From Siphonodentalium dalli (Eukaryota > Mollusca > Scaphopoda > Gadilida > Siphonodentaliidae), in assembly GCA_032622095.1 (NCBI GenBank), contig CP136061.1, positions 122,586,754 to 122,650,753 of the forward strand: DNA of 64,000 nucleotides, read 5' to 3'. Shown piece by piece: positions 46,738 through 57,960 of the stretch (the first letter of the stretch is position 1; each line of letters begins with the position of its first letter). A program made the translations under genes and the position numbers. The notes under the pieces are model-generated. The model did not search any database. It worked only from the letters and a program-made list of their open reading frames with translations, and was not told where the DNA came from.

Positions 46738-47415
46738 AAATATGGATTGGTCTCTGAAAAGCACACACTCCATGAAAACGGACACACAAGAATTAATTCT
46801 CAACATATTCCGCACATCATGCCATGAACCTCTATTCTGGCTAACCCCCATAATCCACCAGTACAAACATGGGAACGTTTTGAAGTTTTGACAGGGAACC
46901 TTATGAAGTTGAAAATATAAATCGTGGAATATATTTCTCAGTTGTTATCTGTTCCTTAATAATGGTATTCACTGTAGGTGAAGGTCCGAACTCGAAATTT
47001 CATAATTTAAGTGACTTTGTGAGCGAATTCGCTTTGCGTTTACAGTTATGGAATTTCTCCTGGGAAATTAATTCAATGTTTATTGTGATATCGACTCAGA
47101 AAAGTTACAGAAAAGCATGCAATTTTGAGTTGGGAGCTAGCTTCACCTTCAGTGAAGTGCTGCTTTATTTTTGCGACTTTATAATGTTCCCTGTCAAAAC
47201 TTCAAAACGTTCCAAGGTTTTGTACTGGTGGAATATGATCTCTACGGTCAATATACACAGTAGAGATTCATGGCATGATCTACATATTCCGTGACACACT
47301 GACAGTCCTAATCATTGTATAATTTTCATGGATTGGTCTTTGAGAGGCTGAATCTATCTGTAAAATCCACTAAATGTCTATCATGCTGCTCGTCAAGTCG
47401 AAATCAGGGCGATGT
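46738..47415 (+). repeat. Dispersed repeat carrying an insertion (empty-site pair at 51394-51665)
   Basis: Left part TATGGATTGGTCTCTGA and ATGAAAACGGACA (46740-46800) and right part CTGACAGTCCTAATCATTGT through TCAAGTCGAAATCAGG (47300-47411) are contiguous in 51394-51665, without the 46813-47281 segment. Confidence 0.75.
46813..47281. mobile_element. Long-inverted-repeat element (469 bp), MULE-like
   Basis: Imperfect inverted arms 46816-46899 and 47186-47279 share ATCATGCCATGAA and GAACGTTTTGAAGTTTTGAC. Flanked by direct repeats ACATATTCCG at 46803-46812 and 47282-47291. The empty paralogue has one diverged copy of the target. Long arms and a 9-10-bp duplication suggest Mutator-like ancestry (inferred). 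A 110-codon frame at 46962-47294 runs through the middle and right arm but has no recognised domain. Confidence 0.7.
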
Positions 47416-47441
47416 AAAGTATAAAGAATCATACATATATA

Positions 47442-47585
47442 TACAGTAATGCCCTAAATAATTGACTGCTTATTAAACCACAGCAGAATTATGGGTAATT
47501 TTTCAGGATTTCCGACTAAAATCCTGAAAAATTACCCATAATTCTGCTTCGGTTAAGGAGTCCATTATTTACGGCATTTACTGTA
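47442..47585. mobile_element. Family B foldback MITE, shortened arms
   Basis: TACAGTAATGCCCTAAATAA to TTTACGGCATTTACTGTA; the arms meet directly at GGATTTCCGACTAAAATCC, having lost the inner 60 bp or so. Confidence 0.8.
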
Positions 47586-47869
47586 CTTCAGCTATAAACA
47601 AGGCTTTATTGTTTAGAAAGTGTCTTGGAAGTCCTTGAAATCTTGCCACCTCACTAATTTTATACATTGCACTCAATCGTGTAGATTTGAATTTAAAAGT
47701 TGTGCCAAAAACCAAATTGGATATTTAAATCAATTAACCCTCGAAATTAGGAATAATGTCCCATGGTAAATTTAATGTTGAGGTATGTTAAATTCCACAT
47801 GTTGCCACAGCATTTCCCATGGCATTGCTTATTGCCATGGCCAATTTTGAGGACTGATACAAATATATA

Positions 47870-48150
47870 TATACCAAGCCAAAGTAACCTATGCTGAAAT
47901 GATATACATGGTAACAATCACAACGAGTAGTTACTTGATTCATATTTAATCCAGTTGTATGGATGTTCAGCTATAAATATAGCTGTTTGTTTAAGGGAGC
48001 TTAAAACACTTTCGATCTCTACTAGTGGTAAAATCACCATCGACCAGCGATAAAAATGTCAGGAATTAGGCCTATAAATTTGACCAATTAATGACTACTC
48101 ATTTAACATCATCAGTTGAACATGAATTGTATAATTATATAACTGAATGG
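47870..48150 (+). repeat. Local duplication, copy 2 (pair at 46521-46690)
   Basis: Collinear with 46521-46690; see that entry for shared blocks. Confidence 0.6.
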
Positions 48151-48855
48151 AGGTTCCATTCAGAAATATATTGGTCATTTCGGCCAATTTGGCCGGTTAC
48201 TTCATGTGAGTTTTTCATCTGACGTGTGTGTCGGAATAATGATATGGAGGATTTATGTAAATGTTAGCCCAAACTACATTTCCAAGTAACGATGGTTTTG
48301 TTGTTTATTTTGAGGAATAATACCGCGTCAGATGAATTCAGCCCAAATATGTTAACAGTTGTCGTGTAAAACATTCGGCAGTAAGTTAGCGTTATTTAGT
48401 ATTTGTGGATGTCCTTTAACATGGGGAAAATAGACTACTGCGCTTGAACGAGCATGTGAATTGTCGTTTTTAATGTATAGCAACTTTATAATCAATAACA
48501 GAGGCATTCTCTGTCAAATAAGGTCGCTCTATTTACGATACCAATTGGGGGAACTTTGTAAATTAAATTACACGTAAACTTAACCTGCTGCAAATAGAAA
48601 AGGTGTCGGAATCGGCGTACTCGCCCCATGGGCTAACTCGCCCAATCGGCGCGTGCCAACTCGGAATAAAAGATGCATACGGGGTGTTATATGGCGTTTG
48701 GTCCGTTGTTTCTCAATGAATATTATTGAAATTTGGTGTATATGTCCGGGCTGGGACATGGAATACAACAACGTTTGAATTGTTTTTAAATTTACAAATT
48801 TGTTGATTTTATTCATTTTGTTTTCGTTCTGAAACACACTATAACATGTATATAA
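48151..48855. other. No feature recognised
   Basis: Unassigned sequence, no coding signal that I trust. Confidence 0.35.
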
Positions 48856-49165
48856 TATAATAACGAACACGAGACATAGATAATTTATGAACTGTTAACA
48901 AAAGATATCAAATTCAATACATGACAAAGATGACTCAGTGGAGTTTATAAAGTGAACATAAAAACATTGAGGTAAGAATCTTTTTAAGGAATTCAACTTT
49001 ATTTAATGATAATAAACACATAAATTAAAATAACAAACATGAGACATACATGATTTATAAACTGTTAACAACAGATATCAAACTCAATACATGACAAAGA
49101 TGACTCAGTGAAGTTTATAAAATGAACATAAAAATATTAAGGTAAAAATCTTTTTAAGCATTACT
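48856..49165 (+). repeat. 170-bp tandem duplication, two copies
   Basis: GAGACATA at 48871 and 49041; both copies contain CAATACATGACAAAGATGAC, TCAGTGRAGTTTATAAARTG and AATCTTTTTAAG. Confidence 0.8.
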
Positions 49166-49179
49166 AAACCGTTTAGCAC

Positions 49180-49440
49180 AGTCCACTTCACTCATCCGAT
49201 CATCACTAAACTTAATATTTATCTTGATATTGATCTATCAGATGAGAGCTATCAAATTTTTTTTTAATTTTATAGGAAAAAATGGTCGCCAGCGGCCATA
49301 TTGCATTTACGTTATATGTTATCGCGTCATGTCGATATCTAGTATTACTTAGAAATTTCACCTTTCCAGATTCATAATTGCTCCATTGACTGTAACAGAT
49401 GGAATTATTCCCCTCTTCGGATAGAGTGTCACTGAAACTT
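49180..49440 (+). mobile_element. Diverged family D fragment
   Basis: CATCCGATCATCACTAAACT, AATGGTCGCCAGCGGCCATA, and the 3' module AGTATTACTTAGAAATTTCA matching 16975-17000 of the D array. Confidence 0.6.
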
Positions 49441-49884
49441 TATTTTGTCAGACTGTCTGTATAGTCACTGATTATATATGGCAATAATCTGTAATAAGAT
49501 GTAGCACTATTTTATTTTATATTTACATGCAGTGTGATCGACCATACATCGCGCGAGGACCTGGTTGAATTAAGGGGGGTTTTTATGGATAACTTCTGTC
49601 CTCAAGCTAGATTATACTTATGACATTTAATGGCATGTTTCTAACATGGAGGGTTAGATATGCGTGAGACACCACCACTCTTCAATTCACACCAAGTTAT
49701 CAGCTGTCATATTCGGATATTCCCATAGCCATGATATATGGTTTATTTTGTGTATACTAGTAATATTGTTATTTTCAGTACCTTTATATACCAGTACTGT
49801 GTATAACAATGCATATACATTAATCCATGTATACATGTATATTGATTCAACGGATTCAGTGGTTTTGTCCATCAGTCTATCAAA
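49441..49884. other. No feature recognised
   Basis: Overlapping open frames on both strands show no recognised protein. Confidence 0.35.
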
Positions 49885-50480
49885 TTTGCGGGGAAAACAT
49901 GGCCACAAGCAGTACACCCTGTTAAATTTCGAATTTGAATCAATTGGCGCACCCTGCAGCCAGCTTTTATTGGAGAACTTTTTCTCATGTGGATAGTTTG
50001 GGTCACCGCTAGATGTGAGCCATGTTTTGTTCTCAAGCTGTCCTTGTGAAGACATCACTGCCAGCGGTGATCTTGAATTTTACTATTTTTATGGCTAAAT
50101 AATTTGGTTGATCCTACAGACGACACCCCTTGTCCGATCGTCACCAGATTCCACAATGATCTTCTTGATAACCAGGGGGAGAGTAATCTAATTTTCCCGA
50201 ATTTCGTTAAAAAACATTACCACAGGCAGCAATTTGGTATCTTACTGTTTGATCCTCTTTTGCGTGACTGAATTGTTTAGCAACTGTACAGTCATATCCC
50301 TCATCTGATAGTCACCACACTTTATATTGATCTTCGGGCTGACAACTAGATGGGAGCTATCGAATGCTTTGATTTTTTTTGGAAAACATTGTCGCCAGCA
50401 GTCATCTTCTATTTTGGTTTTTATATACATGTATATCTCTTCATTCGGATAGCCAGTATTACGTAGGTACTTCAACTTTC
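49885..50480 (+). mobile_element. Diverged family D element
   Basis: About three old monomers: AACATGGCCACAAGCAG, TTGGCGCACCCTGCAGCCAG, GACATCACTGCCAGCGGTGA, CATTGTCGCCAGCAGTCATC. Confidence 0.6.
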
Positions 50481-50699
50481 CGCATTCCTGTCATCATTTG
50501 AAATATAAAAATTTACCTGATACCATGCACCCTTCAAAATTTGTTTCGTCGTATCTATTTTAATGACCCGTATGGTAATATTGATACAGATACATGTATA
50601 TTTGTCTAACATTTCTTTGTACAATATACAGGTATTTAGTTTGTAACTAAATCTAGAAATATATAATAGTAGCTGGTGGACCCTACTTCGTCCGGGATG

Positions 50700-51300
50700 T
50701 TCCCCTCTGATTTTCGGAGAATTGCGCGATTTAACCTTGAATTGACCATTTTAAAGGTGAACGTCATGTCGGGTCACGATTTGACGCGCCCAAAACACTC
50801 CCCGGACAAAAGTCACGACAAAAGTACCCGTCGAAATCCGCCCGGCTTTACCCGATTTGATCTTGAATTGACAATTTTGAATGTCAAGATCAGGTCAGGG
50901 TCATAATTTGACCCACCCGAAACACTCCTGGGACAAAAGTAACAGTAGGTATTATATTTCGTTGAAATACTTTGTTTTACCAGATTTGACCTTGAATTGA
51001 TCTTTTTGAATGTCAAAGTCAGGTCGGGATCAAGATTTGACCCGTCCAAATAGTCCAGAAACATGCCTACATCAGCACGTTCGAGAACATGGTCCCACGT
51101 GAAATTGGACCCGTCAATATTGCTCCCGGGATCGAAGTAGTCCTACACACAAATTTTTAGTCGGATCGGTCAAGGTCCAGAAACATGCCTATGAGCGAGG
51201 TCAAGTTGACACGTTAAATACCAAATCCGAGTCGGATCAGTCGAGCAGTGTTAGAGTCTATACACATACACACATGCATTCATGCATACACACATACATA
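50700..51300 (+). repeat. ~127-bp tandem repeat, 3-4 diverged units with simple-repeat tail
   Basis: CTTGAATTGACMATTTTRAA at 50734, 50862 and 50989, followed by GTCRGGTCAGGGTCA-type and TTTGACCCRCCC motifs. The array ends in CGAGTCGGATCAGTCGAGCA and an ACACATACACACATGCATTC tail. Confidence 0.7.
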
Positions 51301-51393
51301 CAGACAGGTGTTCCAAAATGTATAATCGATAGCTACAACAATTCTATGGTAGAGAGTTCACGGCCGACCTGATGCATGCATCTTAGTTTTCTT

Positions 51394-51665
51394 GTATGGA
51401 TTGGTCTCAGAGAAGTCAACACTACAATGAAAACGGACAGAGAAAAAAGTACATGCTACTACTCCCAGAAAAATATCTATGTCTCTGACAGCAATCCCAA
51501 GAAAAAATAAATTCTCATCATTTCCTTACTGACTCTCACTGACAGTCCTAATCATTGTATAAATTTCATGGATTGGTCTTTGAGAGGCCTTGTGTAGCTG
51601 TGAGCCTGTGATGTCCACTAATTGTCTCTAGCATGCAGCTCATCAAGTTGTAATCAGGCTGATAT
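51394..51665 (+). repeat. Empty-site paralogue of 46738-47415
   Basis: Contiguous copy: GGATTGGTCTC, ATGAAAACGGACAGAG, AATTCTCATCATTTCC, CTGACAGTCCTAATCATTGT. Confidence 0.75.
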
Positions 51666-52076
51666 ACCCAAGGGTTTCTCTGACAGTGATTAATGTGGCA
51701 CCTACTTAACCTCATTGCTGCTATGACATCCCTAACTATTAGGGATGTAAAAGTGGACCTTGTGTGCTATATAATCCTTAGCACCTATGGACCTAAACCG
51801 GCCTAATTCAGCACACTATCAGTAGGCCATTATTCATAACTGGAACTCGGAGATTGGTGCATCGGAATAACTATCTCGAAGTTTCAAACAGTGTATGATG
51901 TTCCATGATTGTGAATGATAATAGCATTTCAACTTAGTCAGTTGTATAGTTCTTGTGATATTCCCGTTATATTTTTCCACTGGAAAATGGCAATAACGTC
52001 AACAGCCCAGCACACGATGTCATTTAGCAGCGAAGAGGTTAACCCTTTGATTCCTGACTGGATGCCCATTCATATT

Positions 52077-52365
52077 TCGTTTCCAGATGATAAATTTAGT
52101 TCTAATGAACTGAACTAAATGGAAATAAATCTGGTATCTAGGTTCACTACCATAAAATAAAGGTCAAGTTCGATTTTGGGGTCCGGCGGCCCATTTTAAC
52201 CCTTTGTTCATTTTTGGGCTCAATTATTGTTTCCGGATGATAAATTTAGTTTATGTTATCTGAATGGAATAAAATATGGTGTGCAGGCTTACAACCATGA
52301 AATATCTGGTTAAGTTAGATTTTGGCTTCCGTCCGCCAATTTTTACCAGAGTTACTGCCCTTTTT
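52077..52365 (+). mobile_element. Family E fragments (two units)
   Basis: Units starting CGTTTCCAGATGATAAATTT and GTTTCCGGATGATAAATTTA with GGTCAAGTTCGATTTTGG and GAGTTACTGCCCTTTTT. Confidence 0.65.
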
Positions 52366-53050
52366 AGCTCACCTGAGACGAAGTCTCCGGTGGAGCTATA
52401 GTCATCACTCCTCGTCCGTCGTCCGTCCGTGCGTCCGTCTGTCCGTCTGTCCGTCCGTCCGTCCGTCAAACTTTTTTTAAGCATCTTCTCCTCTGAAACC
52501 ATCATACCGAATTGGTTCATATTTGGTGTGGATGTTCCCTAGGTGACTCTCATTCAGATTTGTTCAAATGAGGTCACCAAGTCAAATAGTTTTGATGTCA
52601 GGACCATAACTATTTTTCCACATAGTAATTCTTAAAACGACTTCTTTTCTGAAGTTGTCGGGCCGAATGGGTTCATATTTGGTATGAGGGTACCTTGGGT
52701 GACTGTGGTTCAGATTTGTTCAAATGAGGTCACTGGGTCAAATGTGGGTGGGGCTATGGACATAAATCTGAATTTTTTAATTTTTTTTTCAATTTAACTT
52801 ATTTCTCAATTTAACCAAAAAAATATATATATATATATATTTTATTTTTAATAAATAATTTTTTTTTATTACATAAAATATTTTATTTTTAAATAAAATT
52901 AAAAAAAACTCATTAAAATTTTGAAGAACCTATGACTACATCTTTGGGAGGGGAGGGGAGGTACCTCTAGTCACTCCACTATATTTGGTTGAAATCAGGG
53001 GTTTGGGAGAAATCAGGAACAGACAGATGTACAGAAATGTTCAGTAAATT
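52366..53050 (+). mobile_element. Family I element
   Basis: 5' hairpin AGCTCACCTGAGACGAAGTC then TCCGGTGGAGCT, (GTCC)n at 52415-52468, two ~170-bp units with GGTTCATATTTGGTRTG and CAGATTTGTTCAAATGAGGT, A/T-rich block 52770-52920, ending near GAACAGACAGATG. Confidence 0.72.
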
Positions 53051-53309
53051 GCTTTAATCATATGTATTCTCTACTACACCAAGCCACCCATGTGCTCTGA
53101 TGGACCCATGTTTATACAACTGGCAGATGGGTAGATAACATCTGCTGTGCTTTCCATCCCCAGAGAGTGTAATTCATGTCATTTGTAATTTAAATGAGAT
53201 TAATGGTGTTATCAATGAAGCACCCTTGTTGTTTACATTATCACTCAGTGGTCATTAAAATCAGATTATTTTCATTTTCTCCAAGTTTGAATTAAGAGAG
53301 TCTGGCATT

Positions 53310-54492
53310 AGCAGAATGAGGTTCCCAGAGGGTGATTTATGTTGCTCCACACAGCAGGCTAGCATAACCAAATACACCCTCTGAGAACCTTATTCTGCTT
53401 AGGCCTCATCTTCTGGAAAGTATCTAGAGTCTCAAGATCTCATTCTGCTTAGGCCTCATCTTCTGTGAAGTATCTATAGTATCAAATTTACTTTGTTGTT
53501 AGTTAAATTTCCCTTCTAGGAAGTTTATATATCCCCTAATTTGCAGAAGATAAAATTCATGATTGAGGTGCTCAATGGGTGAACATCACCAACTTCAACT
53601 GGGGAACTTCAATCTTATTCTAGGTCTTCCATAGCAGTTGAGGGCCTTATCAGAATGAGGTCCCCAGAGGGTGAATTTAGTGATACTAGCCCGCTGTGCA
53701 GGATAGCGTCACTAAATTCACCCTCTGGGGGGGACCTCATTCTGCAAATAACAGACAGACTATTTCAAGGCTTGATTGTATAATACATTGTGTTGCTTGA
53801 AGCCAGACAATTACAATGTAGGAACAGACATGCTTTTAGTGATGCTATCCCACACAGCGGGCTAGCATCACCAAATTCACCATCTGGAGACCTCATTCTG
53901 CTTAGGCCTCATCTTCTGGGAAGTATCTATAGTATCAAATTTACATTGTTGTTAGTTAAATTTCCCTTCTAGGAAGTTTCTATATCCCCTAATTTGCAGA
54001 AGATAAAATTCATAATTGAGGGGCCCAATGGGTGAACATCACCAACTTCAACTGGGGAAATTCAATTTTATTCTAGATCTTCCATAGCAGTTGAGGGCCT
54101 TATCAGAATGAGGTTCCCAGAGGGTGAATTTAGCGTCACTAAATTCACCCTCTGTGGGCCTCATTCTGCAAATGACAGACACACTATCACACTATTTCAA
54201 GGCTTGATTGTATAATACATTGTGTTGCTTGAGGCCAGGCATGCACAATGTAGAAACAGACACGCTTTTTGTGATGCTATCCCGCACAGCAGGCTAGCAT
54301 CACCAAATTCACCCTCTGGAGACCTCATTCTGCTTAGGCCTCATCTTCTGGGAAGTATCTATAGTATCAAATTTACATTGTTGTTAGTTAAATTTCCCTT
54401 CTAGGAAGTTTCTATATCCCCTAATTTGCAGAAGATAAAATTCATAAATGAGGTGCCCAATGGGTGAATATCACCAACTTCAACTGGGGAAG
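53310..54492 (+). mobile_element. Tandem array of family C elements, 2.6 units of ~440 bp
   Basis: The unit end CTATTTCAAGGCTTG followed by ATTGTATAATACATTGTGTT occurs at about 53759-53792 and 54194-54227, so flank plus element was tandemly duplicated. Each unit has a hairpin, the spacer AAATTTCCCTTCTAGGAAGT, then a second hairpin. Two near-identical 60-codon frames are repeat translations. Confidence 0.75.
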
Positions 54493-54604
54493 TTAATTCT
54501 TGTCCTTATCAGATTTGTGAAAATGGGATCACAAAGTCAAATAAGGGCAGAGCAAGAGACTTAACTATTTCACTACATAGTAATTCTTAAAATATGTTTG
54601 CAAG

Positions 54605-55812
54605 TAGGGCTTCACGGTATATCGATATATTATCGAATGTCGATATATTTTTAAATTATCGTATCGTATCGACCCAAAACTAAATTATCGTCATCAACGA
54701 TATATTTCCAAAGTTTAATAAATTTGAATTAAATAAAACAAAAAGTTTCATGTAGGCGCATTCTAACCGACAGTGTGATAACGTGCAAATAGCCGCGACT
54801 GTCACCCGCATTGGTGGCTGGCAAGACAAAGAGTCCGCTGTATTGCTAAAGGCGTTACAAATAAATAACGTGAAAAGAAGGCTACTCATTTAGTAATTGA
54901 GTTCGTTGATTAAACACTGTTGTGGTGATATAAGCAGTGTTTTCACAGGTTGTATTCTGTGTGGATAATCTGGCGTGAAGCCATTGAAGTTATAAGTTCG
55001 ATGTTGGCGTGTCCCTAAAGCAGCTGTCGTGCATCACAACAGACCATGGGTCAAACATTATCAAAGCTGATGACATACTCAGATGGCAACACCTTTCCTG
55101 CTACGGGCACAATTTGAATCTGGCTGTTAACAACTCCATGAAAGACGACAAACGTGTTAGTAGATTACTTAGTATTTGCCGCGGGATAGTGTCTGCTTTC
55201 TCGACCAGCTGGATACGTCGACGCAACTTAAGAGCTATTCAGCGCGAAATGGACATTAAAGAACGAAATCCATTAGACTGGTGGTCCGTCAACCACAGAA
55301 ACTATTCAACGAAGTGTGCCATGAAATATTTGTGTATATGTGCGACCAGTGTACCAAGCGAATGGTTGTTTAGCAAATCAGGACAGATTGTAGCAGCAAA
55401 ACGATCCTGCTTGAAACCGGAACAAGTTAATATGCTCTCGTTCTTAGCGTCAAACATGTAAATATGTCTCTGTGCAAGTCACCTTCATTTTGTTAGCCAC
55501 TATTGTTATTATTGTTTTACCTGTATGTTCTTTCATTCAAATACTGTGTTAATTCAATAAACATTACTATATTACGTAAACTTATCGTTTAGTTCTTACT
55601 TTCAATTACAACCGGAAGTAACATGGAAATGTTATGTATACAACGAAAATACGCAAACTGCTAACGCTCGTTCGCGGCTTTTCGTGAAAGCATACAATTT
55701 AAAATTACATTAGTTTGGAATTCAAAACTTTAGATTATCGATATATACCCATATCGCGATAATAATTTGGATATCGTATCGATAATATTTTTGATCATAT
55801 CGTGAAGCCCTA
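54605..55812 (+). mobile_element. hAT-superfamily transposon, internally deleted (1,208 bp)
   Basis: Ends TAGGGCTTCACGGTATATCG and ATCATATCGTGAAGCCCTA are inverted repeats with further complementary TATCGATA-rich subterminal sequence. Perfect 8-bp duplication TTTGCAAG at 54597-54604 and 55813-55820. It encloses a hAT transposase remnant. A complete autonomous copy would be expected to be several kb, so most of the coding region is missing. Confidence 0.92.
55009..55461 (+). pseudogene. hAT transposase remnant (ZBED-type), 151 codons, internally deleted
   Basis: The frame is open from about 54988. Residues 10-20 read ITTDHGSNIIKA, the conserved segment around the second catalytic Asp of hAT enzymes, followed by CYGHNLNLAV. 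The C-terminal part has NPLDWWSVN, then MKYLCICATSVPSEWLFSKS and KRSCLKPEQVNMLSFL, the hAT dimerisation region (the usual SER-F motif is SEW-F here). The two halves are joined near ERNPLD, with the several hundred residues between them in intact relatives missing, and the N-terminal zinc finger and first Asp are absent. No ATG opens the conserved part. It is a dead derivative of a transposase; a host role is not suggested by anything seen. Confidence 0.88.
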
Positions 55813-56713
55813 TTTGCAAGAACTAGTTGGCTTATATAGAATGGAATGTTCTTCCTTGACTGCAATTCAGATTTTTTTTAATGGGGTCACCTGGTCAAAT
55901 AGGGGCCAAGCGAAGGACAGTTTCCCTCTTAATATGCTTCCTTCACAAGGACCATCAGGTCTATTTTACTGATATTTATGATATGTATGAAGGGTTCTTT
56001 GGTGTCTGGGATTCAAATTTATTCAGATGGGGTCACCAGGTTAAATAGGGTGGGACCAGGGACATAACTATATGTCTCTATAGTAATTCTTAAAATGTCT
56101 TCTCAAGAGAGTTTGGACTATTTAGCTTTAATACATATAGTATGGAGGAATCAGGAGGATCCTTTAGTGACTGAGATTCAGATTTGTTAAAATGAGGTCA
56201 ACCTGTCAAGAAATGGCAGGCTATGGGGAGTTAACACTTTTGTGTCCAATAAAATCATCGAAATACCAAATTCATTAAAACATCTACCTTGGAACCACCT
56301 GACTGATTGGTCTGACATACATGTATTGTGTTTTGGGTCCATGGATAATTGGGCTTCAAACATGTTTAAATGATAAAAAGGCGCTTGTGAGATTGGAAAT
56401 TTCCAACAATTGAGAAAGTTTGAGGTGTCGGTTGTGAAATTCGAACCTAAGACTTGGGAGTCTGGAGCCCGGTCGGGAGGGGACTTGTTGAGCTGGAGGA
56501 GGGGGGTGATCAGTAGTGTACAGTTGGCAATTTCAAGGTGGATTTTCACCAAGCTACATACTTGAAGTCTCTCTAGCCACATATCCTGTTTAAATCTACT
56601 TCTTTTAAAGTGATTATGAAAAGAGCTGACTGTTTTGGTCTCCAGAGTCCCAGTCTTATCAGTCTTTGCAGTCTGGTGAGCGACCCCACAGTCATTGACT
56701 GTCTTGTTTTATT

Positions 56714-57284
56714 AGCTCACCTGAGACGAAGTCTCCGGTGGAGCTATAGTCATCACTCCTCGTCCGTCGTCCGTCCGTCCATCCGTCCGTCCGTCAACAA
56801 TTCTTTGAACATCTTCTCCTCTGAAACCGGAAGACCGAATTGGTTCATATTTGGTGTGGATGTTCCCTAGGTGACTCTCATTCAGATTTGTTCAAATGAG
56901 GTCACTGGGTCAAATAGTTGTGAAGCCAGGGCCATAACTCTATTCCTCCATAGTAATTCTTACAACGACTTCTTGTTCAGAACCATTGGGCCGAAGTAGC
57001 TAATATTTGGTATGGAGGGTCCTTGGGTGACTGGTGTTCAGATTTGTTCAAATGAGGTCACCCGGTCAATTAGTTGAGAAACCAGGGCCATAACTCATAG
57101 TAATTCTAACAATGACTTCTTCTAAAAAAATATTTGGCCGATTTGGCTTATATTTGGTACATAGAGACCTTGGGTGACTGGGGTTCAGATTTGTTCAAAT
57201 GGGGTCACTGGGTCAAATAGGGGCATAGCCAGGGACATAACTCTAAAAATAAATAACATTTTTGCATTTTGACCTTTGATTTTT
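56714..57284 (+). mobile_element. Family I element
   Basis: 5' hairpin at 56714-56745, (GTCC)n at 56762-56795, then three ~170-bp units each with TTCAGATTTGTTCAAATGRG and CCAGGGCCATAACTC. It abuts the 3' end of the previous family I copy (56709), head to tail. Confidence 0.72.
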
Positions 57285-57960
57285 AGCTCACCTGAGACGA
57301 AGTCTCCGGTGGAGCTATAGTCATCACTACTCGTCCGTCCGTCCGTCCGTCCATCAACAATTCTTTGAACATCTTCTAAAGTTCCATTGGACCAAATGGG
57401 TTCATATTGTTTGTGGATGTTCCCTAGGTAACTGTTAATCAGATTTGTTAAAATGAGGTCTCCAAGTCAGATAGTTGCGAAACCAGGGCCATAACTCTTT
57501 CCCTCCATGGTAATTCTTAAAATACTTTCTTCTCAAAAACCATTGGGCCTATTTAGCTTAGATTTGGTATAGAGGGTCCCTACATGACTTAGATTCAGAT
57601 TTGTTGAAATGGGGTCACTGGGTCAAATAGTTGCGAAGACAGGGCCATAACTCTTTCCCTCCATAGTATTTCTTAAAACGATTTCTTCTCTTGTACCATC
57701 GGGTCGAATGGGTTCAGATTTGTTCAAATGAGGTCACTGGGTCAAATGTGGGTGGAGCCAGGGACATAACTCATAATTTTTTTTTTTTATTAAACTCCTT
57801 GATCAATCAGATCAATTAAAAAAAAAATTTAAATTGAATTTATTTTTTATTTATTTCAATAATATTTTTGTTTTTAAAGTTAATTATTAAAGACACAAAT
57901 ATTAAAAAACCCTCTCACCCTCATCCATATTCTTCAGATAGAAATATTCTTGGCAAAATT
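57285..57960 (+). mobile_element. Family I element
   Basis: Second consecutive 5' hairpin AGCTCACCTGAGACGAAGTC at 57285, GTCCGTCCGTCC at 57333-57350, three units and an A/T-rich block at 57780-57900. A third head-to-tail copy in the cluster. Confidence 0.7.

Larger units (their letters stand above)
54493..56709 (+). mobile_element. Family I element (5'-truncated) interrupted by the hAT element
   Basis: Interior units CAGATTTGTGAAAATGGGAT (54509) and GTAATTCTTAAAATATGTTT (54580) continue at 55821 with AACTAGTTGGCTTATATAG and further GGGGTCACCTGGTCAAATAG units. The 3' end CAGAGTCCCAGTCTTATCAG ... CATTGACTGTCTTGTTTT lies at 56643-56709. The 54605-55812 segment is the inserted hAT element. Confidence 0.7.

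Noticed and set aside
46962-47294. 110-codon open frame as a host gene
   Set aside because: It lies inside the 469-bp inverted-repeat insertion, overlaps the right arm, and has no recognisable domain or splice context.
49664-50058. Overlapping 110- and 123-codon frames on opposite strands
   Set aside because: No domain, no splice signals of quality, and the right part lies in a diverged family D copy.
53790-54404. Two 60-codon frames as a conserved small protein family
   Set aside because: Identity results from tandem duplication of family C DNA, with the hairpin sequence translated.
56187-56582. 131-codon minus-strand frame
   Set aside because: Located in the family I interior; the homologous region at 42900-43130 does not preserve the frame.
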